IMG/VR virus record: IMGVR_UViG_3300006880_000001
Span: 62,001 to 126,000 of that record
Reading direction: 5' to 3' (one strand)
DNA: 64,000 nt
Source of the DNA: a virus
The translations under genes were made by a program, and so were the position numbers. The number at the start of each line of letters is the position of its first letter. Position 1 is the stretch's first letter. Below the pieces are notes generated by a model. That model saw only the letters and a list, made by a program, of their open reading frames with translations, did not search any database and was not told the origin of the DNA. Of this stretch, positions 7,668 to 16,323 are shown piece by piece.

Positions 7668-7999
7668 GTCGTCGCCGGTGGTTCGGTGGGCGGCGTCGAC
7701 GACTCCTCGAACGTCGCCCGCAACCGCTCTTCGGTCAGGATCACCCGGGTTCCGTTCGGCAGCGTGACCTCTACGCAATGCGTGCCGTGGACCGCCTTGC
7801 GTACGTCGATGGCGCCGGTGAAGTTGTTGGCCGGGAGCTCCTCGGCGCCGCCGTGGGTGAGGGCAGCGTGGGTGACCACCTGTCCGAGCGCGATGAGCTC
7901 CTCGACGAACCGTCGCACGAGGAGGTCCACGTCCCCGGCGTGCGGGGGTTGGTTGTGGTGCGTTCCCACGCCGCTGATGCTGATGTGCCAATTGCCCAT
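7664..7999 (-). CDS. Conserved-looking small soluble protein
   Basis: 111 aa, starting MGNWHISISGVGTHHN, with a helical middle (DLLVRRFVEELIALGQVV) and a short beta-rich C-terminal part. The WHI.I.GVG.HHN style start recalls small proteins seen in several phages and plasmids, function unknown. It lies downstream of the large coiled-coil gene on the same strand. Confidence 0.65.
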   Translation of the reverse strand: MGNWHISISGVGTHHNQPPHAGDVDLLVRRFVEELIALGQVVTHAALTHGGAEELPANNFTGAIDVRKAVHGTHCVEVTLPNGTRVILTEERLRATFEESSTPPTEPPATT

Positions 8000-8011
8000 C
8001 GGACGTCCCTT

Positions 8012-10216
8012 TCAGCCCGCCGCGTCCTCGTCGCTGCCCTCGTCCTCGTCATCTCCCTCGTCCTCGTCTCCCTCTTCGTCTTCGGAGAGTTGGGGGGCTT
8101 CGACCTGCGACTCGGCGACCTTGGTCATGGCCTTCCACGCCTCGGCGAGGTTCTGGACCACGCCCGCGTGGTACTCGACCGGCACGTCGGGCAGGACGAC
8201 GTCGATCAGATCGGCGAACCGAGCCGTCATGAACAGCTCGTGGAACGCGGGGACGTTGATCTGGTTCCCGAGGATGTGGTTCGCGGCCTCGATGAGGTAG
8301 GCCGCGCACTCCTCCGGCGCCGCGCCCGGCGGCCGTCCGTTGACGAGCTTCGGCGGATCCTGCATCACCGCGTCGACGAACTCGCCGACAGCGCGACGCA
8401 GCTTCTGGATGTGGTCCATCGCCGGACCGAACCACTCCGCGTCGGTCTTGCCGTGCCGACGCAGTTGGATGACCTTGGCACCCTCGGGCTTCGCCGACTC
8501 GACCTTCGGGGCCTCCGCGGCGGCCCCCTCGACCGCGGCGGACGCTTCCTTCGGGCGCTTGGCCTTCTTGGCCTTCACGGCGGAGGGTTGGGTCTCCACG
8601 CTCGGCGGCGTCGGCGCACTGCGCGGACCCTGGGGGAGCTGCTGCGCCGCCCCGAGACCACCACCACGCTGAGCCGCGACGGCCGCGGCCTGCGCCTGAG
8701 CGATCTCGCCGCGGGCGCGGTTGGCGCTCACAGCCTCGTCGCGGCGTGCGGCGACCATCTTGCCGACGATCTCCTTCCCGTCGGAGATGGCGTCACGGAT
8801 GAGACCGGTCACGGAGTCACCGTTGCCTCCCATCGTCTGCATCATGTTCTCCATCGCCACCTTCTGGAGCTGGAGCATGTCGCCGGTGAGGTTGATGACG
8901 GTCTTGCGCAGGTCGGAGACGCCATCGCCGCTCTCCTTGAAGATGCCGATCACGTCCCGCGGCGTCATGATCTGGTTGGCCATGCGATCGGCGACGGCGC
9001 GCTGGTCTCGCAGGGCCTCCTTCACGAAGTCGAGCACCGGGTCGTGCTGTGGCTTCGCCGCGGCAGCGGCCGCGGCAGCCGCAGCGGCGGCGGCCTGCTG
9101 CGCCTTGAGCTCGTCGATCGAACGCCGGCTGTCCTCCTGTTGCTGACGGATGAGGTCCTTCAGCGCCTGCTCGCGATCGCGCGCCTCCAGCCGCTCGCGC
9201 TCGCGCAGACGCTCCGCCTCGAGCCGCTCGCGCTCGCGGCGGTTCTCCTCCTCTTGGCGGCGCATCTGCTCGTTCTGCGCCTTGATCTGCTCCTGGAGGG
9301 AGAGCAGCTGCGGGTCCGGCCCCTGCGGCTGCCCTGCCTTCTCCACGACCTTGACGATCAGGTCCTCGAGCCGCGCGAAGCGCTGGTCGATCGCCGCCTG
9401 CTGCCGCTCGCGGTCCATCCGCTCGCGCTCCGCGCGCATCTGCTCGGCCTCCGGGCTCGGACCGGTGGGGCGCCGGATCTCGGCCTGGATCGCGTCCAGC
9501 TGCTGACGACTCGCAGCCTGGATGGCCTCGAGCTGGGTCCGGTTCTGGGCGGCGATCCGCTCGATCTCCGCCTTGTGCTCGGCCTCGATCCGCTGGCGCT
9601 CGACGTCGCGCAGCTGCGTCTCCAGCTGGCGGTTGTGGGCCTCGAGCTCGCGGGTCTTGGAGTCGTCGCGGAAGGGGTTGTCGAACATGATCGTCTCCTG
9701 CCACGGGCGGCGGTAGCCCCCGTTCGGTGTCGCGTACGGAGCGGGGGCCTGGTACACGGTCCCGATCGGCGCCTGGGCGAAGCTGCCCGGCTGCGAGATC
9801 GGTGGCGTCGCCCAGATGGCCGCCGGCGGCGGGAATTGTCCGGTGGGGGTGGTCCCCCCTGGGGTTGGTGGACTGACGATGGTCTCCAGGGGCGGCCAGG
9901 CCTTCTCGACGTAGACTCGCGGGTCGTAGAAGCACTCCCAGGTGTGTGCGTCTCCGTCCCTATCGGTGACCGTGATGTTGTACAGACCCCCACCGACGGC
10001 GTCGCGAAGCCACGTCTCGAGCTGGAGGACGCTCGAGATATCCCACCCCTCCCCAGAAGCCAGCTCAGGACCGAGTGACGGGAGCGGTGTGATGGGGCTT
10101 CGGAGCGCGTTCGGCCCATTCCCCTTGATCCGCTCTACGCGGACAAACAGGGGCTCCTTCATGCCTCGGACCTTGTTGAGGTCGAAGACCACGGAGGGAC
10201 GCTTGGGCGGTGCCAT
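8012..10216 (-). CDS. Large coiled-coil protein with acidic tail
   Basis: 734 aa. Start chosen at the ATG 6 nt after hexamer TACCGT; a TTG two codons upstream is less likely. N-terminal about 110 residues: a compact domain (GDGDAHTWECFYDPRVYVEKAW). Then a Pro/Gly linker, a long coiled coil rich in Arg/Glu/Gln (about residues 180-370), an Ala run of about 15, helical regions, and a C-terminus ending in a Glu/Asp-rich stretch. The composition suggests a scaffold, tether or internal virion protein, but no family is recognised. Confidence 0.8.
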   Translation of the reverse strand: MAPPKRPSVVFDLNKVRGMKEPLFVRVERIKGNGPNALRSPITPLPSLGPELASGEGWDISSVLQLETWLRDAVGGGLYNITVTDRDGDAHTWECFYDPRVYVEKAWPPLETIVSPPTPGGTTPTGQFPPPAAIWATPPISQPGSFAQAPIGTVYQAPAPYATPNGGYRRPWQETIMFDNPFRDDSKTRELEAHNRQLETQLRDVERQRIEAEHKAEIERIAAQNRTQLEAIQAASRQQLDAIQAEIRRPTGPSPEAEQMRAERERMDRERQQAAIDQRFARLEDLIVKVVEKAGQPQGPDPQLLSLQEQIKAQNEQMRRQEEENRRERERLEAERLRERERLEARDREQALKDLIRQQQEDSRRSIDELKAQQAAAAAAAAAAAAAKPQHDPVLDFVKEALRDQRAVADRMANQIMTPRDVIGIFKESGDGVSDLRKTVINLTGDMLQLQKVAMENMMQTMGGNGDSVTGLIRDAISDGKEIVGKMVAARRDEAVSANRARGEIAQAQAAAVAAQRGGGLGAAQQLPQGPRSAPTPPSVETQPSAVKAKKAKRPKEASAAVEGAAAEAPKVESAKPEGAKVIQLRRHGKTDAEWFGPAMDHIQKLRRAVGEFVDAVMQDPPKLVNGRPPGAAPEECAAYLIEAANHILGNQINVPAFHELFMTARFADLIDVVLPDVPVEYHAGVVQNLAEAWKAMTKVAESQVEAPQLSEDEEGDEDEGDDEDEGSDEDAAG

Positions 10217-10222
10217 GCCCAA

Positions 10223-10249
10223 ACGGTACCCCGGATCGAAGGTGCGATC
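10223..10249 (-). promoter_or_regulatory. Class B promoter with GATCG-N6-CGATC operator
   Basis: Minus strand: GATCG-CACCTT-CGATC, then GGGGTACCGT. Hexamer TACCGT ends 6 nt before the ATG at 10216. Operator half-sites and core are identical to those at 4098. Confidence 0.6.
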
Positions 10250-10317
10250 ATCGAAATGGCGCGTCTTTCACCCCAGGATTTGCGGGCCCGCAACCGGACT
10301 CGAGGTAACGTCTGACC

Positions 10318-10857
10318 ATGCGCAAGCGTCGCCCGCTCGCCCCCAGTGACCCTCGTGCGCCCTCAGGGATGGCGCATAGGACGTTCGAACGCACCCAGGG
10401 TTGCTGGAACTGCGTGAACTTCCGGCAGGGTGAGCCAGCGGTCGCGTTCTGGTCGCGCAAGCGCGCCGGCGACCTGCAGACCGCCCATGGCTTGGCCCTT
10501 CTGAAGGAGAAGGGAGAGAAAGACCCCGTCATCGTGGGCATGCGCCAGATGATCAACACGATCGATCAGGGCGTGGCGGCCGGCCTCCTGGGCCTCTGCG
10601 GCGTCGGCGCAAGCGAAACGGACCTGGTTCAGAACACTTACCTGTGCGATCGCTGGACGGCCCAAGCCGGCGCCAGCGTGGCGCGCGCTGGGGAAGGCCT
10701 CGACGAGCTCCCGGAAGAGGTCCGGCACGAGGTCGATAGCGCCGTACCCGCCCACGGTCCCACGCAGGAGAGCACGCCACCGCAGTCCACGGAGGACCTG
10801 CCGCAGGTGGACATCTGCTCGATCGCACCTACGACCAAGGACACGGAGGAGAACTGA
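10318..10857 (+). CDS. Unknown protein with N-terminal CWNC
   Basis: 179 aa. RTQGCWNCVNFRQGE near the N-terminus could bind metal with later Cys residues (LCGVG, LCDRW). The C-terminal third is a disordered Pro/Thr/Ser region. Hexamer TAACGT lies 6 nt before the ATG, so the mRNA may be leaderless. First gene of the 10318-12976 operon that includes the amidase. Confidence 0.75.
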   Translation: MRKRRPLAPSDPRAPSGMAHRTFERTQGCWNCVNFRQGEPAVAFWSRKRAGDLQTAHGLALLKEKGEKDPVIVGMRQMINTIDQGVAAGLLGLCGVGASETDLVQNTYLCDRWTAQAGASVARAGEGLDELPEEVRHEVDSAVPAHGPTQESTPPQSTEDLPQVDICSIAPTTKDTEEN

Positions 10858-10859
10858 CC

Positions 10860-11186
10860 GTGCAGCTCCTGATCCTCGCGACCCTGACCACCGCCCTGTT
10901 CTACCTGGGGTCCCGCGCCCAGATCACGTCGTTCCTGTGGCGGCGATATCCCACCTGGTTGGCCCGCTTCGTCGACTGTCCAGCCTGCATCGGTTTCTGG
11001 CACGGTTTGTGGGTCGCCGCGACGCTGCGCGCCCTCGACCACCCACTCCCACCGTATCCCACCGAGGTCTGGAACCTACCCCTCCTCGCCCTGGCCAGCG
11101 TCGTGTGGACGCCCCTCGGCGCCGCGCTGCTCCAGCGGGCCCTGGAAGCGGTTGGTAGCGCCGTCAATGACCCGGAGGCCGGGTGA
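10860..11186 (+). CDS. Small membrane protein with DCPACIGFWHG motif
   Basis: 108 aa from a GTG just after the previous stop. There are hydrophobic helices at residues 2-18 and about 70-95. DCPACIGFWHG resembles the C-x2-C-x-G-F-W motif of DUF1360-type membrane proteins; that is a motif-level resemblance only. Position next to the amidase would suit a lysis accessory or holin-like role, not proven. Confidence 0.7.
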   Translation: MQLLILATLTTALFYLGSRAQITSFLWRRYPTWLARFVDCPACIGFWHGLWVAATLRALDHPLPPYPTEVWNLPLLALASVVWTPLGAALLQRALEAVGSAVNDPEAG

Positions 11187-11187
11187 C

Positions 11188-11703
11188 GTGGCACGGTCCC
11201 CGTCCAATCCGAACGCGCCCTACTACGTCCAGCTGCGGGACTTCAAGCGGCGCCTGATCGAAGGGGCGCTCGAGGTCAGCGATGGCAAGGCAGTCCTCGC
11301 CGCGCAACGGCTCGGGCTCCCCAAGGCGACCTGGAAGAAGCTCTGCCGCGAGCTCGACATCAAGGGCACCTACGCCCCCTACGCCGAACGCACCGCGGCC
11401 GGGATGCGGACCAAGGCCGCGAAGGCAGCCCTCGAACAGGCAGCCACCGTGGATGCCCCTGCCGCCACGGACGCGGACACCCCCGATCCAGGCATCGCCG
11501 AAGCTGTCGAGGGCTTCGAGGAAGATGGCCTGTTCCTCATGGCGGACGAGCCGGATGAGGAGGAAGAGGACACCGAGGAGCTCGACGAGGACGAGGATGA
11601 GGATGAAGACGACGAAGACGAGCTCGACGAGGACGACGGCGACGAGGACGAAGACGAGGACGACGCCGACGACGATGCCGAAGCAGACACCGACCCCAAC
11701 TGA
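11188..11703 (+). CDS. Fis-type HTH protein with very acidic tail
   Basis: 171 aa from a GTG overlapping the upstream operon context. Residues about 23-58 (ALEVSDGKAVLAAQRLGLPK then TWKKLCRELDI) match a Fis/NtrC C-terminal helix-turn-helix, in which a dimer binds an imperfect palindrome. Residues about 110-171 are almost all Asp/Glu. DNA binding is likely. The tail could mimic DNA or contact RNA polymerase. It is a candidate regulator of the palindromic operators in this window, which is inference. Confidence 0.75.
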   Translation: MARSPSNPNAPYYVQLRDFKRRLIEGALEVSDGKAVLAAQRLGLPKATWKKLCRELDIKGTYAPYAERTAAGMRTKAAKAALEQAATVDAPAATDADTPDPGIAEAVEGFEEDGLFLMADEPDEEEEDTEELDEDEDEDEDDEDELDEDDGDEDEDEDDADDDAEADTDPN

Positions 11704-11712
11704 GGAGCCGCC

Positions 11713-12519
11713 ATGTTCACGTTCCTGCGGAGCCTACTGACCGATCTGACCTCCCACGGCGATCACGAGGGGCCGACGTCCGACGACACCGACGAACCCG
11801 ACATCACGATCGACGAGGAGCCGCTCACTATCGACGGCGAGGGCTGGTTCGTCGGCCTCGGCGTCAAGCGCTTCTCGACGGCCCGGACCCAACCACTCCA
11901 GACGCCGTCGGGGCACGTCGAGGGGGTCACCTGGCACTGGACAGCGACCGGCGAAGGCACCGGCGAGCGGCTGTGCAAGAACATCAAGAAGCTGCCCGAG
12001 CCAGGGCAGCATGTTGGCTCCTGGCACGTCCTGATCCCACGCCAGGGCGGCATCCTGCAATGCGCGCCGACGACCGTCGGAACCTGGCATGCTGGTGGAC
12101 CGACTGCCGCGCGGTTCTTCGCCAAGAACCACGGCTGGGCCAAGGCCCCACCGGGCATGAGCCGCATCAGCGCCAACGCGCTCTTCCTCGGCGTCGAGCT
12201 CGAATGCGTGGGCGAGGTGCGATCGATCGCCGGGTCGTGGATGGGGTGGCCCTTCGGCAAGAACGGCCAGAAGGGCCCGATCGTCCCTGACCGTGACATC
12301 GCCACGGCGGGTGGAAGGACGTACCAGGCGTTCACCAACGCACAGGTCACCGAAGCCACGCGCATCGTGCGCGCGCTGGCCACCACCTACCGCCTCCCTG
12401 CGATGCAGTTCTCCTGGACCCATGCGGACATCGACCCGAACCGCAAGATCGATCCAGGGCCGATCTGGACCATGAAGATCCTCCCCGCGATCCTCGCATC
12501 CACCGTCCCCAACACCTGA
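11713..12519 (+). CDS. N-acetylmuramoyl-L-alanine amidase (endolysin)
   Basis: 268 aa. After an acidic N-terminal extension, an Amidase_2/PGRP-type zinc amidase domain: His75 in VTWHWTATG, the His-Ala-Gly motif in TWHAGGP, and the C-terminal H-A-x-I...K-I-D-P-G (WTHADIDPNRKIDPGPIW). It would cleave the amide between muramic acid and the stem peptide at lysis. No signal peptide, so release would need a holin. Only clear lysis gene in the window. Confidence 0.9.
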   Translation: MFTFLRSLLTDLTSHGDHEGPTSDDTDEPDITIDEEPLTIDGEGWFVGLGVKRFSTARTQPLQTPSGHVEGVTWHWTATGEGTGERLCKNIKKLPEPGQHVGSWHVLIPRQGGILQCAPTTVGTWHAGGPTAARFFAKNHGWAKAPPGMSRISANALFLGVELECVGEVRSIAGSWMGWPFGKNGQKGPIVPDRDIATAGGRTYQAFTNAQVTEATRIVRALATTYRLPAMQFSWTHADIDPNRKIDPGPIWTMKILPAILASTVPNT

Positions 12520-12532
12520 AGGATCTCCTCCC

Positions 12533-12976
12533 ATGGCCGTCACTGTCACCATGCCGCTCACGGAGCTCGACGAGCTTCGAAACTCGCTCCGCACTGCCAA
12601 CGAGGCCGTGGCCGCCCTCCAACAGCAGATCCGGACGCTCAAGGAAGACGGCATCCCCATCGAGGCCGCGATCCTCGTCGAGGGCCTCCGAGCCGCGCAC
12701 ATCGTGATCTGCTACGCGATCGCCAACCTCGACCCGGAGTTCGCGCGCCGCTGGCCCGAGGGCGCCCTGGCGACGTACATGCGCGCCTACGAGACGATGC
12801 CCGAGGCCGATCGGGAGTGGATCATCGACACCAAGAACTTCCTCGAGCGGATCACCGAGTACGAAGTACGGCGCCGCGCGACCGACCGATGGACGGCAGC
12901 GCCGGCACGGCACTCTGGTGGCTTCGGGATCGAAGGTGCTCCCGACGTGGACCCCGACGACCCGCAAGCCGCCTGA
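12533..12976 (+). CDS. Unknown helical protein
   Basis: 147 aa. N-terminal coiled coil (ELDELRNSLRTANEAVAALQ), then a compact helical region and a disordered acidic end. Last gene of the amidase operon, with GGATCTCC upstream as a weak ribosome site. No family recognised. Confidence 0.7.
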   Translation: MAVTVTMPLTELDELRNSLRTANEAVAALQQQIRTLKEDGIPIEAAILVEGLRAAHIVICYAIANLDPEFARRWPEGALATYMRAYETMPEADREWIIDTKNFLERITEYEVRRRATDRWTAAPARHSGGFGIEGAPDVDPDDPQAA

Positions 12977-12983
12977 CCCAAAC

Positions 12984-13005
12984 GGTCACCGCGGCGTGGT
13001 AGTGG
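12984..13005 (+). promoter_or_regulatory. Class A GTCAC promoter
   Basis: GGTCAC, 7-nt spacer, then TGGTAGTGG. The hexamer ends 6 nt before the GTG at 13012, giving a predicted leaderless mRNA with a GTG start. Confidence 0.65.
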
Positions 13006-13011
13006 TGTCCA

Positions 13012-14280
13012 GTGAACCTGGACGACCTGGACGACGTGGACGACGACCTCGGTGACGATCCTGCGATCGACGTCACCCTGACCCCTGATCAGCGCCAAGC
13101 ACTGGACCAGATCATGTCGTGGCTGGGGCGCGACGGGCAGCAGACGCTGGCGCTGACCGGCCCCGCCGGGTCGGGCAAGTCGACGCTCCTGAAGGCGCTA
13201 CAGCACCAGCTCCAACGCCGAGGCCGTGATGCCACCTGGTGCGCGACGACGGGCAAGGCGGCCGTGCGACTGGCGCGCGTCACCGGCCAGGCTGCGACAC
13301 TCCACAGCACCCTCTATGGCCCTCCCAAAGAGGTCAAGGGCAAGCTGCGGTTCGACGACCTCAAGCCAGAACCGGACACGGACGTCGTCGTCATCGACGA
13401 GGCTTCGATGCTGACGCCGACCCTCTTCCACGACGTCCAGACGTGGTCGCAGCACCTCCTCTTCGTCGGGGACGGCATGCAGTTGCCGCCAGTACTCGAC
13501 CCCGACGACGAATCGAAGCACGGCAAGACCTACAGCGTGTTCGATCACGTGACGGGCCCCGAGCTGACCACGATCGTCCGTTCGAACGACGAGGTCATCG
13601 ACATCGCCACCGAGCTCCGCACGAAGCACAAGATCCCTCGCAAGGCGGTCACGACCGTCCGGGACCCGATGACCGCGGCGGTCGAGGCCTACCTCGCCGA
13701 CCCCGACGACCACATGCTCATCACCTGGCGCAACGAAGCCCGGATGGCGGCCAACCGCCTCGTCCGTCAACGTCGCGGCATCGAGGATCCGATGCTCCAG
13801 GCGGACGAGCCTTTCCTGGTCCGCAAGAACAGCCGCACGGCCATGAACGGTGACATCTTCACCGCGGAGCGCGTCCGCTCCGGGCCTCAACTGGGCCCCA
13901 TCGCCACGCTCGAGGTGACCACAACCTGCGGGCGCCACCTGCTGGTCTACGCCGCCGGCTCCAAAGAGCCCATGGACGGCGCAATGCCGTTCCTCGGAGA
14001 GGAGGGCTTCCGCGACTACCTCTCCGGCAAGAAGCACGCGAAGGTCTACAACGACCCGGTCCCCGTCACGTACGGCTACTGCGGCACCTGCCATGTCTAC
14101 CAGGGCAGTGAAGCCCGCCGCGTGTCGATCTTCCTGACCGGGCGCGACGCCGGCAACCGCGCGTTCGTCGAGAAGGTCCCCCTCCCGCGTCGTGCCGGCA
14201 TGGTCGAGTTCTCGATCCGCTGGCTCTACACCGCCGTCACGCGCGCCAAGGAAAAGGCCACCCTCTTCTACGACGCCTGA
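13012..14280 (+). CDS. RecD/Dda-like SF1 helicase
   Basis: 422 aa. Walker A GPAGSGKST at residues 50-58, Walker B VVVIDEAS near 128, and the C-terminal RWLYTAVTRAKEKA motif (motif VI of RecD/TraA/Dda-type SF1B helicases). A motif-III-like LLFVGDGMQLPP lies between. Such enzymes unwind 5'-3' at replication origins or forks. The GTG start is 6 nt from a class A -10 hexamer. The family is confident; the exact role is not. Confidence 0.9.
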   Translation: MNLDDLDDVDDDLGDDPAIDVTLTPDQRQALDQIMSWLGRDGQQTLALTGPAGSGKSTLLKALQHQLQRRGRDATWCATTGKAAVRLARVTGQAATLHSTLYGPPKEVKGKLRFDDLKPEPDTDVVVIDEASMLTPTLFHDVQTWSQHLLFVGDGMQLPPVLDPDDESKHGKTYSVFDHVTGPELTTIVRSNDEVIDIATELRTKHKIPRKAVTTVRDPMTAAVEAYLADPDDHMLITWRNEARMAANRLVRQRRGIEDPMLQADEPFLVRKNSRTAMNGDIFTAERVRSGPQLGPIATLEVTTTCGRHLLVYAAGSKEPMDGAMPFLGEEGFRDYLSGKKHAKVYNDPVPVTYGYCGTCHVYQGSEARRVSIFLTGRDAGNRAFVEKVPLPRRAGMVEFSIRWLYTAVTRAKEKATLFYDA

Positions 14281-14281
14281 T

Positions 14282-14638
14282 ATGAACATCGAGGTCAGAC
14301 GCCACACGCCGCGTCCTACGCCCCCACCGTGGCGGTCCATCGCCATCCTGATCCGCACCACCCCCGTTGACAGCACCGAAGCCGTCAACGAGCGCAAGAA
14401 GGTGCTCGTCGCCATCCTTCGCGAAGAGCTTCGTCTCAAGCCCCACCAACTCCGCGTCGCCTTTCGCTTCCGGTACGGCTACGCCATTCACATCCACGTG
14501 TACCGCGGCGAGGGGTCGGACGCCGACCACCGGCTATACCAAGCGTGGGAGACGACCGTCCATCGCTGGGCATACGCGTCGGAGGCTCAGCTACTGGCCC
14601 GCTTCCGCCGCGTCAAGGACAAGATCGACCATGGCTAA
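14282..14638 (+). CDS. Unknown protein
   Basis: 118 aa, ATG two bases after the helicase stop. Alternating beta/helix pattern with a basic helix (TEAVNERKKVLVAILREE) and GYAIHIHVYRGE. The last 8 nt overlap the next gene. No family recognised. Confidence 0.7.
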   Translation: MNIEVRRHTPRPTPPPWRSIAILIRTTPVDSTEAVNERKKVLVAILREELRLKPHQLRVAFRFRYGYAIHIHVYRGEGSDADHRLYQAWETTVHRWAYASEAQLLARFRRVKDKIDHG

Positions 14639-15050
14639 CGACTTCAACACCTGGGTGCTGATCCACATCGACGAAGCCGAGAACGAGGCGCCGCTCATCG
14701 TCGCGCACGCCCTCGATTACGACATCGTCACGCAAGGTCCCTCCATCCCCGAAGCCATGATCGCGGTCTGCGAGGCCGTCCGCATGTTCGTCAGGGAGGC
14801 CGACGACGTACACGTCCGCGCCCCCCAAGACGACTGGGCCATCCTCCACCGGACCCTCGACGGTTCACCCGTAAGCCCAGACGTCATCGCGGCGATCGAT
14901 CCCTGGTCGATCGTCAGCGCCGCCTTCTACGTCTGGGGAGATCAGACGCTGTTCAACATCGCAGGCACGGCCTTCGTCCGTCTCCAGGACACGAACAACG
15001 AGGAGGTCGAGGAGACCGATGAGACCCCGGAGGGGACCCTCCTTTCTTAA
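14631..15050 (+). CDS. Possible HicB-like domain protein
   Basis: 139 aa. The start (LIVAHALDYDIVTQGPSIPE then AMIAVCEAV) resembles the HicB pattern, where a beta hairpin is followed by 'GdT.eEA..n..Ea'. No adjacent HicA-like toxin is visible, so a toxin-antitoxin role is not supported. The C-terminus is acidic. Confidence 0.65.
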   Translation: MANDFNTWVLIHIDEAENEAPLIVAHALDYDIVTQGPSIPEAMIAVCEAVRMFVREADDVHVRAPQDDWAILHRTLDGSPVSPDVIAAIDPWSIVSAAFYVWGDQTLFNIAGTAFVRLQDTNNEEVEETDETPEGTLLS

Positions 15051-15057
15051 CGCGTTC

Positions 15058-15079
15058 GCCGGCGGAGCTCTGGTACGCT
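15058..15079 (+). promoter_or_regulatory. Extended -10 promoter with GCCGGCGG element
   Basis: GCCGGCGG, then TGGTACGCT. Hexamer TACGCT ends 6 nt before the ATG at 15086. Nearly the same arrangement as 5399-5422. Confidence 0.45.
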
Positions 15080-15085
15080 GAGCGA

Positions 15086-15484
15086 ATGTCGACCAACCTT
15101 CCGCCGGAGCAGATCGTCATAGCGGCCCTGCACGACGTCATCTCGCGTGGATACGTTGTCGGCCCGAGCCAGACGTGGGGTGTTCGCCCCTCGTCCCATG
15201 GAACCTGGGCGCCTGACGGCGACCCGATCTGCGCGATCGGTGCGGTCCTCCTCGTGATGCAGCCCTGCACGGACATCGGGACCTGGGCCGAGACCGCGGC
15301 GGTCGCGCTGGGGACGTCGAAGGCGTGGACGAATGGGGTCTCCTGTGGATTCGAGGACATGCACCCCTCGGTCCTGGGCCCATGCTCGGATGACAACGTG
15401 GCCGGGTACGAGTTCGGCCAGCGCCTGCGCAAGATGGTCCCGAGCCTGCTCCTCCGGTATCGACAGACGGTCACCCCGGTCTGA
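15086..15484 (+). CDS. Unknown protein
   Basis: 132 aa, soluble, with scattered Cys and Trp. A helical N-terminus is followed by DPICAIGAVLLVMQPC and a DDNVAGYEFGQRLRKMV end that recalls small phage proteins annotated only as hypothetical. Predicted leaderless start. A class A promoter for the next gene lies inside its last codons. Confidence 0.7.
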   Translation: MSTNLPPEQIVIAALHDVISRGYVVGPSQTWGVRPSSHGTWAPDGDPICAIGAVLLVMQPCTDIGTWAETAAVALGTSKAWTNGVSCGFEDMHPSVLGPCSDDNVAGYEFGQRLRKMVPSLLLRYRQTVTPV

Positions 15485-15490
15485 TAGCTT
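15469..15490 (+). promoter_or_regulatory. Class A GTCAC promoter
   Basis: GGTCAC, 7-nt spacer, then TGATAGCTT. Hexamer TAGCTT ends 6 nt before the ATG at 15497. Confidence 0.65.
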
Positions 15491-15496
15491 CTGGGC

Positions 15497-16012
15497 ATGC
15501 CACGTGGGCGGTTCGCACCGGACGAGAGCGGGCACCTGTACGGTCGCCTTACCGTCATCGCCAGAGAGCCGAATCGCGGCAGCTACGCGACCTGGCGCTG
15601 TCGTTGCGTGTGCGGCAACGAGGTCGTCGTGACGGCGACCATGCTGCGTTCTGGCAATACGACTTCGTGCGGCTGCCTGCGGACCGAGAAGACTGTTGCG
15701 CGGAGCTTCCGCCACGGAGCCGCTCGCCGTAGGAGGATCTGGCCAGAGTACTACGTCTGGGCCGAGATGGTGCAGCGTTGTACGAACACCGCGCATCCCC
15801 AATACCGCGACTACGGTGGTCGAGGTGTAGCGGTGGAGTTCCGATCGTTCGACGAATTCATAGAAGAAGTTGGACGGCGCCCGTCGCCAGACCTGACGAT
15901 CGATCGGATTGACAACGATCGTGGCTACGCGCCAGGGAACGTCAGATGGGCCACGTACACGGAGCAACGCCTGAACCAACGGCGCATGAAGCCCTCCAAG
16001 GGAGGTATTTGA
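15497..16012 (+). CDS. HNH homing-type endonuclease
   Basis: 171 aa. A zinc-binding N-terminal part (CRCVCGNEV...SCGCLRTEK) is followed by YGGRGVAVEFRSFDEF, then LTIDRIDNDRGYAPGNVRW and ATYTEQRLNQRR, the signature of phage HNH/AP2-type endonucleases (IDRIDN.GY.PGN.RWA). Free-standing and with its own class A promoter. Related in layout to the gene at 53317. Expected to nick or cut DNA at a specific site and spread itself. Confidence 0.85.
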   Translation: MPRGRFAPDESGHLYGRLTVIAREPNRGSYATWRCRCVCGNEVVVTATMLRSGNTTSCGCLRTEKTVARSFRHGAARRRRIWPEYYVWAEMVQRCTNTAHPQYRDYGGRGVAVEFRSFDEFIEEVGRRPSPDLTIDRIDNDRGYAPGNVRWATYTEQRLNQRRMKPSKGGI

Positions 16013-16014
16013 CG

Positions 16015-16323
16015 GTGGCTAACGAGTTGAAATTATATAACATTGTGGTAGGATACGAATGTTGGGTCCTGGCCGCGTCGCAAGATGCCGCCTTCGAGGT
16101 GGCGGATGCCGTCTTGCAGGACGGGCAGGCGTCGATCGTCGACCGTGTCTGCTACGACGTCCGCAACGCCAAGGACATCCGTCCCAGTCTCGACGGTCAG
16201 CTTCCGTGGTATGACGAGGGGGAGGCAGAGCAGCTGGCGCAGCTGGGTGTCGACCTCGACCACGACGACATCAAGACGGCCTTCGCGAAGGTCGCCAAAC
16301 CGAATCGGGAGAAGCAGAGATGA
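16015..16323 (+). CDS. Unknown small protein
   Basis: 102 aa from a GTG preceded by GGAGG. The first codons are unusually AT-rich (gttgaaattatataacatt), unlike the neighbours, possibly to keep the start region unstructured. A short beta N-terminus (KLYNIVVGYECWVLAAS) and a helical acidic middle follow. No family recognised. The ATG of the next gene overlaps its stop. Confidence 0.7.
   Translation: MANELKLYNIVVGYECWVLAASQDAAFEVADAVLQDGQASIVDRVCYDVRNAKDIRPSLDGQLPWYDEGEAEQLAQLGVDLDHDDIKTAFAKVAKPNREKQR

Noticed and set aside
7778-10078. 766-codon open frame on the plus strand
   Set aside because: Exact antisense shadow of the coiled-coil gene 8012-10216; low-complexity Leu/Arg composition and no start signals.
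12984-13005. GTCAC box as a sigma-54 (-24/-12) or normal -35 element
   Set aside because: Distance to the -10 hexamer is 10 nt and the predicted start does not fit -24/-12 geometry; no RpoN-type GC at -12.
14282-15050. HicA/HicB toxin-antitoxin pair
   Set aside because: The second protein has only a weak HicB-like start and the first shows no HicA features.
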